Assembly (NCBI RefSeq): GCF_028858725.1
Contig: NC_084766.1
Location: 24,096,501-24,160,500, forward strand
Length of the DNA: 64,000 bases
Direction: 5' to 3'
Source: Colius striatus
Lineage: Eukaryota; Chordata; Aves; Coliiformes; Coliidae
In this document: positions 55,958 to 64,000 of the stretch, one piece after another
Layout: every line of letters starts with the position of its first letter
Position numbering within the stretch: the first letter of the stretch is position 1
The notes under the pieces: model-generated
Told to the model about the DNA's origin: nothing
The model's input: only the letters and a program-made list of their open reading frames with translations
Databases searched by the model: none
Translations under genes and position numbers: made by a program

Positions 55958-58900
55958 CTCACCTCAGGTGCAGCTGCAGAGCTGGGACTGCCGATGCCTG
56001 AGGTCTGGGGCACCCTGAATTACTCGGACCTTCCTGGCTGCCCATTGTGGGTCCCATTACAGTCCCAGGGGCTCAGACTCGGATGGGTAGAGCCCACACC
56101 AGGCAGGGCCCTGGGGAGCAGCCTCTGCACACAGAAGACCATGGTCCCTCTCACAGGTAATCGATGGCAGCAGATCCTGATCGCTTTCATTATTATTATT
56201 TTCTTATGCATGTGCGCACAGGAGATTTATTGCCAGCTACGGAGGCAAAATCAATTATTCATGTTATAAATTAGAAAATGATTTATGTTTGTGGGAGGCC
56301 AAGCAGCGTGGAGCCCCTGGCCGCGTGGGAGCTGGGTTTGTCTGGGAATGGCACCAGACACCCCCTGCCAGCACTTCCCTGGCCTCTCGGTCCCTGCCGT
56401 GCCCCAAGTGTCACACCCAGGGGTGCCTCCATCCTGCCACAGCCCCGGGGTGATCTGGGGACTCTGCCTAGCAAGGAGCTTCTCCCACCCTGTCCACCCA
56501 AGTGCCCATGGATGGAGTCCGAGGAAGGCTGGGGACCGTGGTGGCCCGGTCGCCCTGGCCGGTGCAGCAGGATGATGCTCCACAGCAGTTTCCATGGCAG
56601 CAGCAGCAGCACGGTCTGAGCACTGTGAGGTGTGGGCTGCAGAAGGACCCTCTTGCTTTCCCCCACTGGAGACATCCTCATGTGTCCCCTGCATTCCCAG
56701 CAGCTGTAGCTGTGCTCCTGCTTCCCTCAAGGGACACTGTAGTCCCTCCATGCTCCCCAGGAAAGAGGAAATGGGTGAAGACGAGGGAGGGGTATAAAGC
56801 CACCCCACTTGCACCAGCCCCTGAGGCCAACTGCCCCAGAGCGGGGCTGCAGGGCTTTGCATGACCCACCTTCTCCTTGGCTAGGGGAGTGTCAGGGGTC
56901 CTGGGAGTCTTCCCAGGCATGAAGATCCTATTCCCCAAGGGGTGACTGCACAGGGCAGGGTGGCACTGGGCTCCTGCTGCTCCCAGTGCTGGCGAGGGGA
57001 GTTAGCTGTTGCTGCCAGGCCTGCCTCCATCCCAGCCATGTCTCAGGAGCTAAACCCAGTGCTGATGGGAGCTGCAATATCCCATGGCTCTGCATCGGGG
57101 GGCTCAGCACCCCAATCCTGTCTGCCTCAGTGTGCTAGAACCCAGTGCCCATGTCACGCAGCCAGCGGGGGCGAGTGCTGGGAGCTGGCCGGACGCTTTC
57201 TGCTGATAGCCAGGGCTGCTCTTGCTTCCGAAGAGTCTTGATCTAAAGCTGCTGTGTCTGTGCCTCCCAGGGGACAGCAGAGCGGGCCGGCAGTGAGTGC
57301 TGCCTGGCTCTCCTTGTCTGTTCATCTGCCTCTGCGTCAGCCAGGGCCACGGGGAGGCACAGGCTGAAAGGAGCAGCTTGGGAGAGAAAGGAGCTGTCAG
57401 CAGCCCCAGATCTGGGTCTGATCAGAGGCGAGCCGTGCATCCAGCTCCCGCTCGCTCAGCATCCTGTGCTGGGCTGAGCCCTGGCCCTCGGGAGGGGAAG
57501 GAGAGGCAGCATAGGGCAACTTCAGCTCTGCTCTGGCTCCCTGAGCAGCCCTCTCCTCTCCTCTCCAGCCCTGCCTCTGAGCTCTGGAGCCTTTTCCCAG
57601 CTGCCAGGTAGCTTGTCTCACCCTGTGACTCCCAAGGCTCCCAGGGAGCTGAGAACCTGCTGATTCAACACATGTATAGGGATGTCAAAGGGGGCAGGGC
57701 TGTGAGCAGGGGGAAGATCAACAGCCAGGGATGGTCTAGGGACAGAGAACCACCTCATCATGCAGTACCGAGGCTGCTGCAGCCACATCACCCCCAGCCA
57801 GCCCTGGGGACCCTCTGGGACCACATGTTGGGTGCAGAGGGGTCCCCGCTTGCTGACAGCCCAGGGAGGTCAGAAACCTAATAGCATGGCCTGGGACACC
57901 CCCTGAGCTGTGAGCACTGAGCTTAGCAACGAAACACCTGGAAATAAATGAGTCGCGTTCTGGGTCTGAGCATCGCTGCAGGTGCCTCACTGCACCCCGG
58001 GCCAGGGGAGCCTGTGCTCCTGCAAGCGAGCATCCCTCTGATTTATTGCTGCAGAACAAATCCTTACAGAGTGCTTTTGGCACAGGAAAGCCCTGGGGAG
58101 CTGCAACAGGCACACAGGGGCAAGGAGGGAATCGCCTGTCAGTTGAATCATGCCGGGGGCACCCACAGCACCCACAGTCTCTCCCTACACCCAGCCAGGG
58201 CACACACTCAGCCCACGGGGAGGCGACTGTGGAGAGCTCAGGGCTGGGGTGGATTAGATACGTTTTGCGTTATTGCACCAAACACCTGGGGACTCGGTGA
58301 CTCGTGACAGCGGAGTATAATGTGGGGAAGCAGCCTGCAGCACTGCTGGCTGCTAGAAGGCAGGGAGGTGATGGAGCCATGCCCCTGGGAGCCTGGGCTG
58401 GCTCTGGAGGGGGGAGCTGAGGTCTCTCACTCCCTGTTTTCGTGCACATCTACAATGAATAGGCACAGAAGGCAGTGCTCATGCTGCAGGAATCAATACT
58501 ATTCTAGTTCCAGGAGCAGCCTGGGTGCTCCTCCCTGCGCCCCCCGGGAGCCTCTCCCGGAGCTAGTGCCGGGGCCTCCTTCCCGCTATTGTCTTGCTTT
58601 CCAGTACTCCCTGCAGTACTGTGCAGCAGCATGGGGTGGCTGCTGACAGCCCTGGTACCGGGGACATTGTTAACCCGAGCAGCCAGGCTCCTTTAGGAGA
58701 TGGAGGGAGCAAGCAGGAGAGACCTTTTGGGGGGAGATCCAAGTTTTACCCTGACTCAAGGAAGCCCCCGTTAGCAGTCTGCCACAGCCCACTCTGTTGT
58801 GACCTCTCCTGCCACGGTCCCTAGGAGGTACCAGGGTGCCGTGGCTGGCACTGGCAGGCAGCAATGCTGCCAGGAGGCGGTTTCTGCCCGGCAGCCAGCA

Positions 58901-61900
58901 CTCAGGGCTGCTGTGGCTGGAAGCAGTTCCTGATCTCACCCAGCGCTGGCGGTGGCAGTGCTGCTGTGTCAGGCGACAGCTGCTGCCCCATGGGAAGGAA
59001 CCTGGCTGCCTTTGACAGACTGTGATTTGAATTGATTCATCAGTGAGATCCACTTGGAGCTGATAAATCTTTCAGGAGCCCTGGCAGAAGAGGCTGAGCT
59101 GGGCAGGCTGGGCATCCCCTGCTTCCCTACACCTGCCAGGCTCCTCCAAAACAGCTGGCTGCCCTCAGTATACACCAGTCCCACAGGTCCTGCTGGCCTC
59201 ATGGGTCCTGAAAGTCTCAGACAGCTGCTGGCAGGGTTTCCCCACAGCCTCTTTGCCCTTCCCTAGTCAGGGGTGCTGCCTGGGTGGACTAGAGCACAGC
59301 CTGCTGCCCACACCCCACTGAGAGCCCCGGCCAGGGAGCCCCATCTCAGTGCTGCTTTCATGAAGGACCCCATTGTCCCTGGCCAAGAAGAGCTGATGGT
59401 CCCCATCCCTATCACATCACCATCCAAGTCCCTCCTCTGGCCTCCTGTCCCCGCTCCTAGCATGGGGTAGGGCAATTCCCAGGCCTAGCTCTGGCACTGG
59501 TGCATCTCCAGGATCCCAGGTGGGACAAGCCCAGCTCATCCCATGCAGCCATGTCCTGCAGGCAGATGGGGGACTGCACTCAGTCCCCCACCCTGTGCCC
59601 CAGCAGGTAGCAAGGGAAAGCAGGGACGGGGACTGCGAGGCGGGAGACCAGTGCTGGAGGATCCGGTTACAGGCAGCACGGGGCAGAGAGATAGGCAGAG
59701 AACAGCAATGCAGCAAAAAGGGCTTTTAGTGATAATTAATAATTAACATTTCTAATGATGTCCCGGCGACAGGAAGAGTCCAAGCAGGGACCCGGGGGCA
59801 CTGAACATGGTGACAGGAGTGGCTGGGGACCATGCGAGGACTGGAGAGGCTGTGCAGAGCCGGGGGCTGGGGTGAGAGACAACTGTGGGGCTGGGGGTCC
59901 CAGGGCTCTCTCCTGGGGTCTCTCTGGGTGGGCTGTACCCAGGGGCCAGCCTTCACATCCTGCTGCTGCTGAGCGTGCAGCAAATCTGTGATGAGATTAA
60001 ACACACCTCGAGGCTGACTTGGCCTCTGTGATAACACCTTGCCAGGGGTTCCCATGCCCAGTGAGTACCTGAGAGGGCCATCGTTGGCAGGAGAAGACCA
60101 GGGAAGGGTACTAGGAGGCTACAGCTCACAAGGAGCCACTGAGATGAGTGGCAGTCACCAGGTCACTGCCAGCCCCGAAACAGCCCCTCAGGCTGGGAGG
60201 CGTCCGGGCACAGGGAGCAGCAGGCTGGCTTGGGTTGCAGGACAATGGGCAGGGATCCATGGGCAAGGCGCTGTGGGACAGTGACAGGGACGGGACAGTA
60301 TGGCAGTGCATCACTTTGAGCCACCACACAACGGTCAACAGTCATCGGAGACACAAAAGCAGTCACAAGAGGAACCAGGACAGGCCTTTCTGTCAGGGCT
60401 AGGGACTTGCTCACATCCCTGCATGGGCCTGGGGTGACCTGCCTGCACTGGAGCCAGCCTGGGAGAGGAGCAGAGGTGTCACAGGGCTCCAGGGAAGGCA
60501 GATACTGGGAGACCCGTGATGAGAGGACAGACGTTTGTGCCCAGCACAGTGCAGCCTGGAGGGGAACAGAGTGCTCACTATAAATACTTCAGCGGGGTAA
60601 ACACCAGGGAGGAGAAGAGCCATTTCAGCTAAAAGACAACGTTAGCACAGGAATGACTGGGGATAAATTATCCGTGAATACTTTTAGGGTGGAAATTAGA
60701 CCCTCAGAGCAGGGAGGTCCCAGAGCAGCCCCTCCAGAGAAGGAAGCAGTGCCCGGCAGGAGCCAGGGTTGGCTGCAGCATGCTACAGTGCCAGCATGTG
60801 CCCGCTTCTACTGACCAAAAGCAGCAAGGGTAGCTGGCGCAGACTGCCAACTGTGCTGGCGGGTGCAGCGAGCAGCAGTGCACAGGGCAGGGTGCACAGC
60901 AGGGTGTGTGCACATCCCTGCATACTTGTGCAGTGCAGATGTGTGCGTGGGCACAGGCTGTGCATGCGTTTGGGCAGCACACTGAGTGCTCACATACCGC
61001 TATGTGTGAGCCAGTGACAGGGCAGCTGCACACAGACTGTGGCATGTGTGCATGTAGGTGCATGTGAGTGTGCTGATGGTATGTGGGTCTCTGTGTGCTG
61101 ACAGTGTCTCCATGTGCTGTGCACTCACCGGCCTGGATGCAGGTGTCATGGTCTTCACAACGCTCTAGAAAGAGGAATGACAGCACCAGAGAAGTATCCT
61201 GGAGGTCAGTGCCTTGAGTCAGCACTGCCCTGCTCACCTGCACCCACTTTGTATTGCATCATCTGGAAATTGCTGGAGGGAACAGACTGGGTGCTCCATG
61301 AACCCAGCTGATGGTGGGTGGATTCCTATCCTGATGAATGTCCCCCAGGTCTCGGAGCAGTACTGTCCCTGTGAGGGCCACAGGTGTCATCTGGCACTGC
61401 CACTCCACAGGCTTACCTGGCCTGCACTTGTCACTGACAGCCAACAACCCTGTGCCACCCATCTGCCTATTGCAATGCAAGCAGGGGGAAGACTGGTCCC
61501 CATCATCCTGCTCCTTTCTACCCAGGGAGATCCTGGGGTGGCAGATAAGCCACCAGGCACAGGCTTGCAGAGTGCCAGGACTGCAGGAGGGTCCTCACTC
61601 CGGGGCTGGGTCAGCATTGCTGGGCAAGCACCCCAGGTACAAGGGCCAGGGAAAGCTGGTACACCTCTGCCCTAGGGAGGGCTTGAGGGGAACCCTGGGC
61701 TGTGCGAGGATGTAGCTGGTGCTCATGCTGGCCCCAGCTCAGCAGAAAAGCCTCCCCCTGCCTGCGTGCAGCCCTCGGAGGAGCGCAGCAGCTCCCTTCC
61801 CCCCGCAGCACGTCTGGCTGCCGCTCGCTCTAATTTCCTGTGCATTGTCCCCACCACCGTCCCCTGCGCATCCCCCTGCACGCCGCACAGCCAGGCTGGC

Positions 61901-62786
61901 TTCGGCACCCACACTCTGCCTCACCGCCGCACAGCAGCCACAGAGACATTCCAGCCCATGTCACCTGTGCTTTGTGCTCCCCTCTACAGTGCCTTGCAGA
62001 GAGTTGTATCCTACCCTGGGGTGCCTGTCCCACTGTGCCCTCCACACAGGTGTGAGCAGAGGGCTGGGATGGAGATGGCTGGACCAGCTCAGGGCACAGC
62101 AACTGACACAGGGCTGTGGCTTATGGCCACGCCAGTTGTTATGCCAAGGTGCCTGCTGGCTGCTCTCAGCCCCAAGAGCAGCAGGGTGGCAGCACCTATG
62201 GTAAGGGCACTGAGAGGCTTCATCAGCAAGTATTGAGGAGTTCCTTCCATTCCCATGAGCAGAAAATCACATCAGTGGTGCCGGTAGCATATGCTGGGAG
62301 CTGCAGCGTGCAGAGCATGGCAGCAGGCCTGCCTGCATCTGCTGCTGCGTGTGCACACGCTTGGGGCCAGGGCTGAGCCCCGCTGCGTTGGCAAAGCCAT
62401 GTTCATGGCCTCAGGGAGCTGGTGTGCCCCCCACCCTTCACAGTCTTGGCATGCTCAAGCTGGCTTCCTGCCGGCATCTGTGCTCTGTACCTGCCAGTCA
62501 CAGGGAGGGTGTGGGGTGCGGGCTTGCACTTTGTGCTAATAATTACCCAGGTGGTTACTAAATCTGGGATGAGCTAACGGCTCAGCAGAGCAGGCGCTTG
62601 CCCTGAGTGCACACACACACTGCAGCCAGGCACCTGGGCTGTGGGCTGCCAGTGGGCAGAGGGCACCCGCAGCTCTAGGCTGCACAAGGGTGCAAGTGCA
62701 CAGCATTGCACACATGTGATGGTCATACCAGCCTCCCAGCCCTGGAGGGGTTGCTCAGCATCCTGACTTTCCCACAGCAAATGTGC

Positions 62787-62803
62787 GGGGGGGGGGGGGG
62801 GGG
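62787..62803 (+). repeat. Poly-G run (17 G)
   Basis: An uninterrupted G homopolymer, capable of G-quadruplex formation and prone to length error in sequencing. Confidence 0.95.
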
Positions 62804-63639
62804 TCCTGCCCCATGGTAGTGCCCCGCAATGGTTCCCCCCTGATCGGATATGGCTGTGCTGGCCATGAGGACCCTACATCAAGAACATGCATGGCAAACC
62901 CAGAGCTGAACCAGGCACCCTGAGAGAGGAGGCCATCAGAAATTAAATCAAGGGATACTTGATGGCCAGGTGGAAACACCTTCATGGGAGACAATCACTA
63001 GGACTAGAGAACTCTGATAGCCAGCATGGAGAGAAGGATCGGGAGCAACAGGCAGAAGCTGCAGCCAGACACATTTGAATGAGAAACAAGGGTGATTAGC
63101 CTTGATTACAAGGGTGAAGCAGCCTGGATGGCACGGGCTCCCACAGCTCCTGCTGTCTTCAAGCACGTCTCTCCTGGTGTCTCCTGCTGTCTCTCCTGGT
63201 GTTGCCCAGGTTCCATGCTGGGGTATTTACAAAGGTGCTCCATGGGGTGTTCTAGTAGCCTGTGCCCTGCCAGTGCTGTCCCAGTCCCTGCCATAGCCAC
63301 TTTCTGCATCCAGAGACACCTAGAGAGCTTTGTGCCCAGCGTGCAGCAGCCACACAGGAGAAAGACATGTCAGGGAAGGCAGGCTTGTGGGCTAAATGCG
63401 ATTCTGTCTTGGGTGTCCACTAGCTACAAGGTTTTGGACAAGTTAGTGTCTTGCATGGCCTAAGGTGAGGCCTTTTCTTGCGGTCCAAACTGGCTGCGGG
63501 AGCACAGCCACTCCCCGAGTCTCTGCAGAGGGAGGTGGGTGACCTGCAGGGTGATGGCTCAAGAAGGGTGCTGAGCCCCTGGGGTGCAGTTGGGTGTTGC
63601 ACTACAGAGGCCGCCCAGCTCCACTTCCTTTGCACCCTC

Positions 63640-64000
63640 CCGTGCCCACCCTCGCTCTGCTTCACAGGGCAATCCCCCACCGCACCCCGCCGGGGCAGGT
63701 CCCCGGCTCCGCTCTTCCCGCTGCCCTTGCATGCCCCCAGTTCCACCCCCAACCCCCTCGCACCCACGGTGGCCACCGCGGAGGCGCAGTTCCTCTCCTA
63801 CAAGCCGGGACGCACCCCCCGGGACCCCTTCGTCCCCGGCCGTGCTGCGCGGCGTGTGCCCCCCCCGCAGCGCCCCGGCCGGTGCCGCCGCCGCGCTGGG
63901 GACGGTAAATCAGGGCGGCGCGGCCCCACCTCCGCGCTCCCCATTGGCAGCCGCGCCCCGCGCCCCGCTCGCTGGCGCCGCCGCCGCCGCACGGGCCCTA
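63640..64000 (+). promoter_or_regulatory. CpG island at the window edge, possible CRTAC1 promoter
   Basis: GC and CpG density rise sharply to the window end, with an inverted CCAAT box (attgg at 63943) and GC-box-like runs. In the human block CRTAC1 is the next gene beyond R3HCC1L and is divergent from it, so a + strand CRTAC1 start is expected to the right. No coding exon with a recognisable protein is visible, so the link is by synteny only. Confidence 0.35.

Larger units (their letters stand above)
54421..63640. other. Intergenic region right of R3HCC1L
   Basis: Apart from the CR1 at 55.2-56.0 kb I see no gene or RNA gene. AT-rich blocks at about 56160-56290 (tattattattttcttatgcatgtgcgc and a following atttattgcc segment) and 59720-59765 look like candidate conserved non-coding elements. 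A 17-G homopolymer lies at 62787-62803. A weak match to the ancient CR1 motif occurs at about 63040-63090. Confidence 0.6.

Noticed and set aside
63040-63090. Fourth ancient CR1 fragment
   Set aside because: Only about 30 bp resemble the family motif; could be chance.

Overview
This is a vertebrate, almost certainly avian, nuclear segment. The evidence is multi-exon genes with GT-AG introns, two 5'-truncated CR1 LINEs with typical bird 3' ends, and a long solitary LTR of a type I know from bird genomes. Introns are short and GC content is high. Five protein-coding genes can be read exon by exon. They match the human 10q24.2 block in order and relative orientation (HPSE2, HPS1, PYROXD2 and LOXL4 on the + strand here; R3HCC1L on the - strand). 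Identities rest on recalled family sequences, not on a search.

Layout: 1-19023 is the 3' part of HPSE2 (last six coding exons, one intron of 12.3 kb, a CR1 in the last intron). HPS1 follows at 20037-24577 (18 coding exons, 698 aa). Its CpG-island promoter overlaps the HPSE2 3' UTR. PYROXD2 is at 25797-30096 (16 coding exons, 595 aa, including a 20-nt exon). LOXL4 is at 33306-38121 (14 coding exons, 761 aa: four SRCR domains plus the copper/LTQ oxidase domain), behind a TATA-type promoter near 32680. R3HCC1L is convergent on the - strand (coding 47674 down to 40465, six coding exons, 667 aa), with a probable CpG-island first exon near 54050-54200. The remaining 54.3-64 kb is intergenic sequence holding a CR1. 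It ends in a GC-rich, CpG-rich stretch that synteny suggests is the promoter side of CRTAC1.

All five reading frames close exactly: summed exon lengths are multiples of three with no internal stop, apart from HPSE2, which is open at its 5' end because the window starts inside the gene. In HPS1 the frame closes only if one 169-bp intron (23498-23666) is removed with AT-AC ends. It has a CCTTAAC branch-point-like motif 10-11 nt before its end, which points to the minor (U12) spliceosome. The other notable structure is a 19-bp minisatellite of about 57 units (43384-44480) in an R3HCC1L intron, flanked by two ancient CR1 fragments.

The genes are unrelated in function: an inactive heparanase homologue, a RAB32/38 exchange-factor subunit, a mitochondrial oxidoreductase-like flavoprotein, an extracellular lysyl oxidase and a poorly known coiled-coil protein. 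Nothing here looks like a previously undescribed multi-gene system. The points worth checking concern splicing, repeats and candidate regulatory blocks.
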